Assembly: GCA_023429275.1 (NCBI GenBank)
Contig: JAEYWB010000236.1
Location: 1 to 11,902, forward strand
Reading direction: 5' to 3'
DNA length: 11,902 nt
Origin: Planctomycetota bacterium
Lineage (GTDB): Bacteria; Planctomycetota; Planctomycetia; Planctomycetales; Planctomycetaceae
Part shown: positions 1 through 6,749 of the stretch, one piece after another
How positions within the stretch are numbered: position 1 is the first letter of the stretch
How the letters are laid out: each line of letters starts with the position of its first letter
Notes under the pieces: generated by a model
Databases searched by the model: none
Told to the model about the DNA's origin: nothing
The model's input: the letters and a program-made list of their open reading frames with translations, nothing else
Made by a program: the position numbers and the translations under genes

Positions 1-825
1 AAGTGGCAGGTGAGCGACATCCTCCCGCGGCAGGAGAACGAGACCGACCGCCTCGCCCGCCGGCAGCAGCTGCTGCAGCAGTTCGACGCCGGCTTCACGA
101 AGGCCGGGCATGAACCCTCCGGCGGCATGGACCGGTTTTACGCCCAGGCGTTCGACACGCTCAACAGCCCGCAGGTGACGAAGGCGTTCGACATCCAGGG
201 GGAACCGGCCGAGGTCCGCGAGCGCTACGGAGCGGGACACCGCGGTGCCTGCTACCTCCTCGGACGGAAGCTCATCGAAACGGGTGTCCGCTTCGTCACG
301 GTCGACACCCGCTGGCCCTACTCGCCGCAGCTCCCCGGCGGCACCAACCTCAACTGGGATCATCACGACCACATCTACGCCTCGAAGTCATGCGAACTCC
401 CGGGGGCGAGCGGCGCGGGAGCGGGCCGCTACGGCATCGCCCACTGGACGATGATGGGGAGCGTCGACACCGCCTTCTCGGCCCTGATCCGCGATCTCGA
501 CGAGCGAGGCCTCCTCGCCGAAACGCTCGTCTGCTTCGTCACGGAGTTCGGCCGGACCCCGAAAATCAACAAGCACGGCGGCCGCGACCACTGGCCGCAC
601 GCGTACTCGATGGTCTTCGCCGGTGCGGGAGTCCCCGGCGGCCAGGTGATCGGCCAGTCGGACGACGAGGGGGGCTACGTCCTCTCCCAGCCCTGCACTC
701 CGGAGGACTACGCGGCCACGGTCTACGAGAAGCTCGGCATCGACCGGGACAAGCCGCTCTACACGCAGGCGAACCGCCCGGTCTTCTTCGGCCACATGGG
801 AGAGCCGATCGCCGGGCTGTTGTGA
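1..825 (+). CDS. DUF1501 family protein, 3' part (5' end outside window)
   Basis: The reading frame is open from the first base (Lys-Trp-Gln-Val...), so this is the C-terminal 274 residues of a longer protein; the GTG at position 10 is probably an internal valine. Residues 119-124 read W-D-H-H-D-H, residues 182-187 E-F-G-R-T-P and residues 193-198 G-G-R-D-H-W. These are typical of DUF1501 proteins (PF07394), which have a sulfatase/alkaline-phosphatase-like fold with metal-binding Asp/His residues. Family members are abundant in planctomycetes, usually exported by a Tat signal and often paired with a DUF1549/DUF1553 cytochrome-type protein; neither the signal nor a partner is visible here. The biochemical role of the family is not well established. 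The gene is convergent with the next one, with only three bases between the stop codons. Confidence 0.9.
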   Translation, partial: KWQVSDILPRQENETDRLARRQQLLQQFDAGFTKAGHEPSGGMDRFYAQAFDTLNSPQVTKAFDIQGEPAEVRERYGAGHRGACYLLGRKLIETGVRFVTVDTRWPYSPQLPGGTNLNWDHHDHIYASKSCELPGASGAGAGRYGIAHWTMMGSVDTAFSALIRDLDERGLLAETLVCFVTEFGRTPKINKHGGRDHWPHAYSMVFAGAGVPGGQVIGQSDDEGGYVLSQPCTPEDYAATVYEKLGIDRDKPLYTQANRPVFFGHMGEPIAGLL

Positions 826-828
826 TGT

Positions 829-2529
829 TTACCCGGCCTGGCCGGTGATGACCGGGCCAGGTGGACCAGGGAGAGTTGTCGATCGCCGGCGCCGAATGCT
901 CGTGAAGACGATCGCCAGAAGAGGAACCGGAAGGGACCGGAGCAACGCGTCGAGAAGGCGAAGCCGCGGAGGCAGCCGCCAGATCTCGAGTGTGCCGGCG
1001 TCCTGCGTGACGAGCCAGCGGTTGTCGGGGGAGAACCAGAAGCTGTGCCGGTTCTCGCCGAGCGGGGCGGTCGGCCGCCCTCGGGCGACGTCGAAGAGTC
1101 GCGGCTCGTAGGGCCGCGAGATCCTCTCCGCCGCCGAAGGAGAGATGCGAGCGACGATGTCTGCGACTTTCTGCCGGAATCCGGGCGTTGCCCCTTGAAC
1201 GACTCCCCAGCGGGGCGGCGAGGAGCAGGCCATCATCTGCAGACCGGGAGGAAGCGTTGCCAACGGTTCGCCGGTCGCGACGTCCACCAGGGTCGAGCTG
1301 TCGATCACCGCCCGCGGCAGGTCCAGTTCAGACGACGAGAACGTCCTGGTCACTCGACTCAGGAGCCCGTCAATCAACCGGATCTCCGCCGACGTTCGCC
1401 AACGCCAGAGGGAGATGGGCCCGCACTCGATCCCGTGCATCAGCAATCCGGCTGTCTTCTTTTGAGGGCCATGCGCCGCGAGACTGCCACCGTCAGGAAA
1501 GGTGATGGCGAGGGGATTCTCCACTCCCCCGGAGAGCCGGCCGGTTTCCACTTTCTCGGCAATCTGCGAACCGGTTGCGGCGTCAAAGATTCGCCAGGTC
1601 CGTCGGCGTTCGTCTGGACTTCCCTCCTTCGATTGTTCCCAGTAATCCAGCGTCCCGATATGGCGGGAGTCCGGAGAGAACGCAAACTGAGTCCAGGGGG
1701 GAATCGTGAGCAGCGGACGGTCGTCCGCCCTTCTGGAGCGATCAAGTCTCCAGAACGTGACCGCCTCCGGCCCGGGCTGCGCGACGACGCTGCCATCCGG
1801 CGCGAAGTTCGTGAGGTGCATATAATCAACGGGCGCGTCGACCGACTGGCCGGTCGGCACATCAAAGAACTCGATCTGTCTCTCGGGATCGGTCGGGTCG
1901 GCGGTCTGGACCCAGAACCGTGAGCCGACGACCCCGCTCGCACGGCCGTCGATCGCCCGATGAAGAACCGCCTCGCCGGTCCGCCAGTTCCAGATGTGCA
2001 GCCAGCGGGGGATGCCGGGCTTTCGTGAGAGGTCGACCAGCATGGATCCTCCTCCGGTCAGCGTCCGACCGACGACATCCCCGTCGAGGATGCCGGTCCC
2101 GGCCGACATCTCCACGACGAGATCGTCGCCGGCGACGTGGCAGCCAGTCAGGTTCCAGCGCCTCGCTCCCTCTTCGCCGCCGATCTGCCGGACGGGCTTC
2201 GTCTCCGTCCCTGTGGCGGCTTCGGGCCTGCCGAAGCCTGCCGGCAGATCGATCGTCCGCATCGAGCCGGTGGGCAGATCGACCACGACCAGCGGAAGGG
2301 ACTCGATGTAGGAGCGGCCCCCGACCCCATGTGGCCGGAGCGACTTGAGAACCAGCGTCCGGTTATCGGCGAAGCCGTGGATCTCCAGGCGGCCGGGGGT
2401 CTCGAGATGAAAATCCGGCTTCGTCGGCAGCAGAAAAAGAAGAATCGCGAAGACCGCTCCCCAGGCCACAAGCCAGAGGGTCCTGGAGCGGGAGAGCCGA
2501 ATGTCTCGAATCCGACGATGGAGCCTCAT
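829..2529 (-). CDS. Membrane-anchored WD40/beta-propeller-like protein
   Basis: This is a 566-residue protein of unknown precise function. A basic N-terminus is followed by one transmembrane segment at about residues 17-35. The body is rich in short beta-strand repeats of the WD40/propeller kind, for example FAFSPDSRHIGTLD followed by TWRIFDAATGS, and near the end FWFSPDNRWLVTQD followed by LEIWRLPP. A second hydrophobic segment (about 525-542) is followed by a basic RRRR patch. The domain between the two helices is probably extracytoplasmic. The frame stays open upstream to about 3006, but that part overlaps the neighbouring gene and has the look of out-of-frame sequence. The ATG at 2529 overlaps the upstream stop as ATGA, which implies translational coupling; the Shine-Dalgarno itself is weak (GGAA). 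Such scaffold-like propeller proteins are common in planctomycetes. Membrane anchoring is well supported, the function is not. Confidence 0.8.
   Translation of the reverse strand: MRLHRRIRDIRLSRSRTLWLVAWGAVFAILLFLLPTKPDFHLETPGRLEIHGFADNRTLVLKSLRPHGVGGRSYIESLPLVVVDLPTGSMRTIDLPAGFGRPEAATGTETKPVRQIGGEEGARRWNLTGCHVAGDDLVVEMSAGTGILDGDVVGRTLTGGGSMLVDLSRKPGIPRWLHIWNWRTGEAVLHRAIDGRASGVVGSRFWVQTADPTDPERQIEFFDVPTGQSVDAPVDYMHLTNFAPDGSVVAQPGPEAVTFWRLDRSRRADDRPLLTIPPWTQFAFSPDSRHIGTLDYWEQSKEGSPDERRRTWRIFDAATGSQIAEKVETGRLSGGVENPLAITFPDGGSLAAHGPQKKTAGLLMHGIECGPISLWRWRTSAEIRLIDGLLSRVTRTFSSSELDLPRAVIDSSTLVDVATGEPLATLPPGLQMMACSSPPRWGVVQGATPGFRQKVADIVARISPSAAERISRPYEPRLFDVARGRPTAPLGENRHSFWFSPDNRWLVTQDAGTLEIWRLPPRLRLLDALLRSLPVPLLAIVFTSIRRRRSTTLPGPPGPVITGQAG
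837..861. terminator. GC-rich hairpin at the junction of two convergent genes
   Basis: CCTGGCCGGT (837-846) pairs with ACCGGGCCAGG (851-861) around the loop GATG, with one bulged G. The hairpin lies just past the stop of the plus-strand gene and inside the last codons of the minus-strand gene. No T-tract follows on either strand, so it may slow or end transcription from either side but is not a classical intrinsic terminator. Confidence 0.35.
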
Positions 2530-2804
2530 GGCTTCCGTTTGCCTCGCGTCGCCGACTTCCGGCCTTTTCCCCCTTCCCTGGCCTGTGCCTCGCGCCTCGC
2601 CTGGAGGGGGCCGAAATAGTGGAACCACCAGATCGGAAAGAGCCCGATCGACGTGACGACGCCGACCCCGGAGCCGTACCTCGAGGCTCGCTCGGAAGTC
2701 ATCCGCCCTCCGATCCGTTGGGTCGCCACGAAGATCAGGACAGCAGCACTGACAGCCAGACAGGCCGTGATCCACACGACAGACCAGATCAAAGCGCGGC
2801 GCAT
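2526..2804 (-). CDS. Small two-helix membrane protein
   Basis: This 92-residue protein has two hydrophobic helices, at about residues 4-27 (IWSVVWITACLAVSAAVLIF) and 41-62 (GVGVVTSIGLFPIWWFHYF), and ends in a strongly basic tail (KGRKSATRGKRKP). The tail probably lies in the cytoplasm. The start was chosen at 2804 because a good Shine-Dalgarno, GGGAGGT (2815-2809), sits four bases upstream. Longer versions starting as far up as 3014 add low-quality Arg/Gly-rich sequence. Its TGA overlaps the ATG of the following propeller gene, so the two are very likely co-translated and may act together at the membrane. I do not recognise the family. Confidence 0.7.
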   Translation of the reverse strand: MRRALIWSVVWITACLAVSAAVLIFVATQRIGGRMTSERASRYGSGVGVVTSIGLFPIWWFHYFGPLQARREAQAREGGKGRKSATRGKRKP

Positions 2805-2937
2805 CGTGACCTCCCATGGACCCCTGGAGCGCACGACAGCCGCCCCGCCGCATTCTCCTGGCCAGAGGGTGACCGGTAAAGCGTCGCCCGATCGTGGCGC
2901 TCTGACGGTGATCGCCACCGCACATTGCCTCCCCCAC

Positions 2938-3054
2938 ACTTCGTAGCCTGGCCTGATAGGCCGAACGAACGTTGCCTGAGCTCGCCCACTCGGTCCGACT
3001 CGACATCGCGTCAAGCTTGAAACTCGTACGGTCTATCAGGCCGCGCTACGGAGT
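2938..3054. repeat. Imperfect inverted-repeat pair (32-base arms) with nested palindromes
   Basis: The left arm (2938-2969) and the reverse complement of the right arm (3023-3054) agree at about 26 of 32 positions; the core GGCCTGATAGGCC matches at 12 of 13. The arms are 53 bases apart, giving a 117-base unit. The left core is itself palindromic (GGCCT-GAT-AGGCC). At the right edge CGCTAC-GGA-GTAGCG (3044-3058) forms a perfect six-base-pair hairpin. No gene lies inside. The structure resembles a REP/BIME-like or MITE-like intergenic element; a search for further genomic copies would decide. Confidence 0.6.
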
Positions 3055-3101
3055 AGCGTTTGGGACATGGGTGGCGCTTCGGGGAATGGATTGGGACGCC
3101 C

Positions 3102-3350
3102 TTAGAGCACAGTATTCCGCTTCCCGTTTTCCGGAGCACGGAGTCGGACGCGGTGCTCGGCATACCGGATCGACCAGCCGTCATGCTGTTCCCGGATCTC
3201 CGCCGTCTCGCCATCGAGGCCTTTGCCGACCAGGATCCAATAGCTCTTGTATGAGGTCTCTCCGCGGCACGAGACCTTTCGCAAAACGGCCACGGGAGGC
3301 CGCGACGAAACGATTGGGAATGTCGATCGGCAACCTGTCCTCAGCACGCT
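3102..3350 (-). pseudogene. Possible gene remnant
   Basis: The minus strand from about 3258 to 3102 reads as protein-like sequence with G/C-rich third positions (SYKSYWILVGKGLDGETAEI, then REQHDGWSIRYAEHR) and ends at a TAA. Just upstream the protein-like reading continues in a different frame (RLPIDIPNRFVAASRGRFAK). This would fit a frameshifted remnant. I do not recognise a family. The plus strand over part of this stretch is also open with similar codon quality (3060-3254), so even the strand is uncertain. Confidence 0.22.
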
Positions 3351-3457
3351 CTCAGGCCGCGTGAGACGAATGCCCCGAGAGATGCCGCGTTCGGCAATGT
3401 CTGGCTATGGACTTCGCCTCACTATAGCCCAGGACGGCTGCGGATTTCCTTCTGTCG

Positions 3458-3820
3458 CTAATTAATCGGGTTCCTCCGGTCTTTCCCGGAACGTGTAAGA
3501 ATGCGGGGTGTTGAGGGATGCTCTTTTCGAGACCAGATGAGACATTGCCGTCCCACGTCTTGAGTCTCTCCAGCGAAGGGAGCCATCGTCCTGTCAAGGA
3601 TGAGGGCTCGGTCAGAAACGACTTTTGCCAGCTGTGTGCGCGCCTGGTCGTCCGATGTCCAGCGTTGGAAGAGTTGCATGAATCCCAATTCATGGGTGCG
3701 AGCTCTGTCATAAAGAGCCGGCCTGAGTCGGCGACGATAACACTCCCCGTCAGAGCCGCTTGTTGAAAGAAGAATTGCTCGCGGTTGGCCTGAGTCGATA
3801 ACGACAGGTGCGGCACCTCA
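3458..3820 (-). pseudogene. Open stretch without a start codon, possible gene remnant
   Basis: On the minus strand one frame is open for about 120 codons between a TGA at about 3820 and the TAG at 3458, but has no start codon until an internal ATG at about 3682-3688. It includes protein-like text such as VVIDSGQPRAILLSTSGSDG and later HELGFMQLFQRWTSDDQ. A second minus-strand frame (3352-3846) is open over the same bases, so the length may be chance. No family is recognised. It could be a decayed gene or non-coding sequence. Confidence 0.2.
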
Positions 3821-3916
3821 GTGGTTTTCCACGTGGCCGCTCCCATAGCGCTGATGTGATTCCCCCTGGAGGGCCATTCCAGGACTCGCCGGATAAGCGG
3901 TGCCGCAACGAATGGG

Positions 3917-3934
3917 TCTCCTGAGAAGAGGAGA
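3917..3934 (+). promoter_or_regulatory. Hairpin covering the Shine-Dalgarno of the C39-like gene
   Basis: TCTCCT (3917-3922) pairs perfectly with AGGAGA (3929-3934) around a six-base loop. The right arm contains most of the ribosome binding site GAGGAG (3928-3933) for the ATG at 3938. Such a fold could lower or gate translation of the first gene of the cassette. An anti-Shine-Dalgarno of this length can arise by chance, so this is a suggestion only. Confidence 0.35.
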
Positions 3935-3937
3935 GTG

Positions 3938-4576
3938 ATGATTCACCCTTTCTCCCTGTTTCTCTGCTGCCTGGCTTTCGGGGCAGGGGCCTTTGTCGGG
4001 CGAAATGTCATGGCCGCCAGTTCCCGGCCCGTTGGTCCCGAGGAGCGCAACGCCCAGGTGTGCGGGCGATTCGCCTTCTATTCTTATCTTCGCTGCACCG
4101 GAAGCGATATCTCGTACGAACAGATCTGCAATGTCCTCCCGATCTCGCAGCGAGGAAGCAGCCTGTTGCAGATCCGCGACGCCGCCAGACAACTCGGAAT
4201 CCCCCTCGAGATCCGGAAAACCTCGCCTCAGAACCGGACCGTGATTCGGCAGGGGCCGATGATCGCGCACATGCGAATGAGGCCGGCCACAGAAGAAGAG
4301 CCTTTCGAGCCCGAGATGGATGGCCACTATGTTGTGGTTCTGCCGCCCGAGTTATGGCGAAAACCCGAAGAGCCGGACGCCATCGACGGGACCCATGGCT
4401 TTGTGGACGCTTATTCGTATTCCAAATTCGCGAGGCTGTGGAGCGGTTATTATCTCGTCGAAATCGAGCCCTGGTCGGCCAGCCCGTGGGTCGATGCCGG
4501 TCTTATTGCCGTGATGGTGCCGGCCGCCTGGGGACTCCGCCGCCTCCGGCCGCCGTCGCAACCTCTCGCGGCGTAA
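3938..4576 (+). CDS. Membrane-tethered peptidase C39-like protein
   Basis: This 212-residue protein probably works on the outer face of the cytoplasmic membrane. Residues 5-24 are a hydrophobic signal/anchor, residues 38-178 a papain-like domain of the peptidase C39 type, and residues 185-200 a second membrane helix followed by Arg-rich sequence. Candidate catalytic residues are Cys42 (A-Q-V-C-G), His130 (D-G-H-Y-V-V-V-L) and Asp157 (G-F-V-D-A). The segment LLQIRDAARQLGI (76-88) resembles the C39 pattern of a helix leading into a strand. C39 domains cut leader peptides after double glycines. The usual oxyanion-hole Gln lies about five or six residues before the Cys, whereas here the only Gln is two before it, which is a reservation. 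ATG 3938 was chosen over the adjacent GTG 3935 because GAGGAG (3928-3933) would sit only one base from the GTG. The next gene begins two bases after the stop and carries a catalytically dead copy of the same fold. Confidence 0.72.
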   Translation: MIHPFSLFLCCLAFGAGAFVGRNVMAASSRPVGPEERNAQVCGRFAFYSYLRCTGSDISYEQICNVLPISQRGSSLLQIRDAARQLGIPLEIRKTSPQNRTVIRQGPMIAHMRMRPATEEEPFEPEMDGHYVVVLPPELWRKPEEPDAIDGTHGFVDAYSYSKFARLWSGYYLVEIEPWSASPWVDAGLIAVMVPAAWGLRRLRPPSQPLAA

Positions 4577-4577
4577 C

Positions 4578-6365
4578 GTGTTGTCGGGGCCGGAGTTTCC
4601 AGGGTGGTGCGCTCTCATGCTGTGGCTCTTGTTGTGCTGCGTGCTTTCCGCGAGTGCGCTCACCGTCAGCAATGGCGATGAGGTCTGGCGAACTTCCCGC
4701 CGGGAGGGGGCCAATGCGTTGTATCTCTGGCTGCGACTGCATGACGCGGCGCCCAGGTACGGGCAAATCGTCGAGCTGCTCGACTCGCAATACCCCCGTC
4801 CACTCTCGCTCGCGCACTTAAGGGATGCGGCCTGTCGAAATGGCGTGAACGCAGTCGTTCGGCGTGGCCACACCGATGACATCATCAAAGGGAGGGAACC
4901 TGTCATCGTTTATCTGGACGGTAACGACGGCCAGCGCGGTTTTTTCGCGCTCGTGCTCATGCTCAATGATCAGGACGACGTGTTCCTGATCAACACGTCG
5001 GCCGTTCTGCTGTCTTCGATGCGTGGAGACGATTTTCGCCGCGTCTGGACCGGCCACTACCTGGCGGTTGCTCCCCGCCCGCCTTCCGCCCCCTGGTGGG
5101 TCGCCGGGTTCACCCTCTTGTTGGCGATGGGAGCCAGATCAGGGCGCCATTTGCTCGGCCGGCCGGCATCGGCTTCGGTGGTATCCCCCGAAGCGAAGGG
5201 GCGGGGAAGCCTTGTCGGTGTGCTGCTCGGGGGCTTTCTGACCATGAGCGGTTGTGTCCAGAGCGGCGCGACGCCGGCCCCCCCGATCGGTTCTGCCCAG
5301 GAAGCCGCGGACCTGCCGTTTACGCTGACACGCCGCTCGATTCCTCGTCTTGATCTCCCCGACGGGGAAGTCCAGGCGATTCGAGTACTCTCGTTTCCAC
5401 TGAAGGAAGGAATGTCCGCCTCCCTCGTACTTCACGTGCTCCATGCGCATGGCCTGGAAGCGAGGTTTGGTCACGCTTCTCCCGCCAGTGGAGGAGAGCT
5501 CCTGAAGCTCTTCACCGATGATCGGGCCGGGATTGCGTTCTTCGGCGAGCCGGTCGTGTCGAAAACCCGCCACGGGATTCGCTGCGCAGTCGCCCCGTCG
5601 CGCAGATCGGCCAGAGAGCATCACCGCGACCAGGCCCTGGGAGTGTTCTCCGAACTGGGGCTTCCGCTGTCGACCCCGTTCACCATCGCGGGAGAAGCCC
5701 ATTCTCTGCGCGAAATGCTCGACGATTCCCTGGCGAATTACAGCTCCCGTCAGGTGGAAGTGGACTGGACGGCGTTTGCCTACGCGTTGTACCTGCCCCC
5801 GAAGAGATCGTGGACGAACAAGTATGGAGAGCCGTTCACGTTCGACGACCTGGCCGAAAGCGTCATGGCCCGGCCCCTCGGCTCCGGGAGCTGCGCGGGG
5901 AGCCATCTGGTCTGGGCGATGATTGCGCTGGTCCGAGTTGACCAGGAGCACACTCCGATCCTCTCGCCGCCGGTCCGCGAGAAACTCCGGACACGACTGA
6001 AAGAGGTTGTCCGGGGCGCAGTGGAAAGCCAGCGGCCGGACGGCAGCTGGTGGACCGACTGGCACTCATCGCTTTCCCCGTCGGACGCCAGGCCCGGCGT
6101 TCAGCCGAATCACTCCACGTTGGCCAGCCGGCTTCTGGCGACGAGCCACATTCCCGAATGGCTGATGCATCTTCCTGAAGAGATTCCGGTTCCCGTCGAG
6201 TCCATCCATCGCGCCTCGGGCTGGCTTTACCAGCAATGGCGCGAGGTTCAAAGCACGGATTTCGTGGCGGAGCACTTCTGTCCCTGCAGCCACGCGGCAG
6301 CGGTTCTCAGCGCGATCTGCGGAGAGGATGTCGGGACCGGTGAGCCAGCCCTTCATTCGCAATAA
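4578..6365 (+). CDS. Inactive C39-like domain fused to an alpha/alpha-toroid-like domain via an internal lipoprotein signal
   Basis: This 595-residue protein has several parts. Residues 11-27 are a signal/anchor. Residues 37-165 align with the preceding protein (ALYLWLRL, LAHLRDAACRNGV, VWTGHYLAVA), but its Cys42, His130 and Asp157 correspond here to Glu43, Phe122 and Asn139, so this domain should not be a protease. Residues 173-186 form a membrane helix followed by basic sequence. Residues 207-226 (KGRGSLVGVLLGGFLTMSGC) look like a lipoprotein signal ending at Cys226. Residues 250-580 are mostly helical, with QRPDGSW at 485-491 (a QW-like motif of prenyltransferase/terpene-cyclase alpha/alpha toroids), GSGSCAGSH at 435-443 and C-P-C-S-H at 568-572, possible metal ligands. 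The enzymatic activity is unknown. GTG 4578 lies one base after the upstream stop, implying coupling; ATG 4617 (582 residues, GGGTGG eight bases upstream) is an alternative start. Domain fusion and loss of the catalytic residues are visible; the toroid assignment is inference. Confidence 0.68.
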   Translation: MLSGPEFPGWCALMLWLLLCCVLSASALTVSNGDEVWRTSRREGANALYLWLRLHDAAPRYGQIVELLDSQYPRPLSLAHLRDAACRNGVNAVVRRGHTDDIIKGREPVIVYLDGNDGQRGFFALVLMLNDQDDVFLINTSAVLLSSMRGDDFRRVWTGHYLAVAPRPPSAPWWVAGFTLLLAMGARSGRHLLGRPASASVVSPEAKGRGSLVGVLLGGFLTMSGCVQSGATPAPPIGSAQEAADLPFTLTRRSIPRLDLPDGEVQAIRVLSFPLKEGMSASLVLHVLHAHGLEARFGHASPASGGELLKLFTDDRAGIAFFGEPVVSKTRHGIRCAVAPSRRSAREHHRDQALGVFSELGLPLSTPFTIAGEAHSLREMLDDSLANYSSRQVEVDWTAFAYALYLPPKRSWTNKYGEPFTFDDLAESVMARPLGSGSCAGSHLVWAMIALVRVDQEHTPILSPPVREKLRTRLKEVVRGAVESQRPDGSWWTDWHSSLSPSDARPGVQPNHSTLASRLLATSHIPEWLMHLPEEIPVPVESIHRASGWLYQQWREVQSTDFVAEHFCPCSHAAAVLSAICGEDVGTGEPALHSQ

Positions 6366-6391
6366 CCAACGGCTCAGCAAAGGAGACAGTG

Positions 6392-6724
6392 ATGAAGAAA
6401 TTGATTGCGTTGGCAATTGGTTCCACAGCGCTGCTTTTATCAGTGACCCTCGTCGGGGCGCAACAGCTCGCTGGCCAGTCCACGATGGTGTCCGACCAGG
6501 AGGCCTCGCTGCTCTATGGCGGTGCCTGTGAGGGGGGGCATAAGTATACGACTGGCAACAGATGTGGAGAGTACGGCAGGGACGACCGGCCGTTCATTGG
6601 CTGCAGATACAAGACTGGCGCAAAGGATGAGGGAGCTGGAGGTTCCTACGTGCCGGACCCCTCGGTTCCTTGCGGCGTCACCGAGTGTGGCGAACTTGCC
6701 AAAGCGAAACCGTGCGCCACGTAA
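6392..6724 (+). CDS. Secreted six-cysteine peptide precursor with Sec signal and double-glycine leader
   Basis: This 110-residue precursor begins with a clear Sec signal peptide (MKKLIALAIGSTALLLSVTL, likely cut after V-G-A at 23). Then follows VSDQEASLLYGG (33-44), which fits the double-glycine leader consensus: Glu37 at -8, Leu41 at -4, Gly43-Gly44 at -2/-1. The predicted mature part (45-110, 66 residues) has six cysteines (46, 58, 71, 94, 99, 108), an even number compatible with three disulfides, and many Gly, Lys and charged residues. The start is ATG 6392, six bases after a strong AAAGGAG (6379-6385); the GTG at 6389 is too close. The gene lies 26 bases after the C39-like/toroid fusion and is followed by a strong terminator, making it the last gene of the cassette. 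It is the likely substrate of the C39-like protein. It could be a bacteriocin, a signal or a structural cysteine-rich peptide; the function is unknown. Confidence 0.75.
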   Translation: MKKLIALAIGSTALLLSVTLVGAQQLAGQSTMVSDQEASLLYGGACEGGHKYTTGNRCGEYGRDDRPFIGCRYKTGAKDEGAGGSYVPDPSVPCGVTECGELAKAKPCAT

Positions 6725-6749
6725 GCGGACCGTGAAAGCCATTTAGTCG

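Larger units (their letters stand above)
2805..3937. other. 1.1-kb gene-poor region with repeats and possible decayed coding sequence
   Basis: No open frame here has a convincing start, ribosome binding site and family. It must carry the promoters of the divergent units starting at 2804 (minus) and 3938 (plus), but I could not place a clear -35/-10 pair for either. It contains a 32-base inverted-repeat pair (2938-3054), a small perfect hairpin (3044-3058), two stretches with partly coding-like codon use (about 3102-3350 and 3458-3820), and a hairpin covering the Shine-Dalgarno of the next gene (3917-3934). Around 3440-3820 the base composition is visibly less GC-rich than in the flanking genes. 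Confidence 0.6.

Noticed and set aside
1045..1923. Open frame of 292 codons on the plus strand opposite the propeller gene
   Set aside because: Arg/Pro/Gly-rich text with no ribosome binding site or domain; it mirrors the high-GC gene on the other strand.
2530..3006. N-terminal extension of the propeller protein
   Set aside because: It overlaps the small membrane-protein gene and lacks a credible start; the ATGA junction at 2526-2529 gives a natural start.
5195..5260. A separate lipoprotein gene starting inside 4578-6365
   Set aside because: The only in-frame start near the hydrophobic run (GTG at 5218) would leave a signal of about 12 residues without a basic end, so a single fused protein is more likely.
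5139..6065. Open frame of 308 codons on the minus strand
   Set aside because: It lies wholly inside the fusion gene, whose protein has recognisable helices and motifs; this one has none.
6392..6724. Lanthipeptide precursor
   Set aside because: No LanB, LanC, LanM or LanT-type gene is nearby and the precursor has a Sec signal; disulfides are the simpler reading of the six cysteines.
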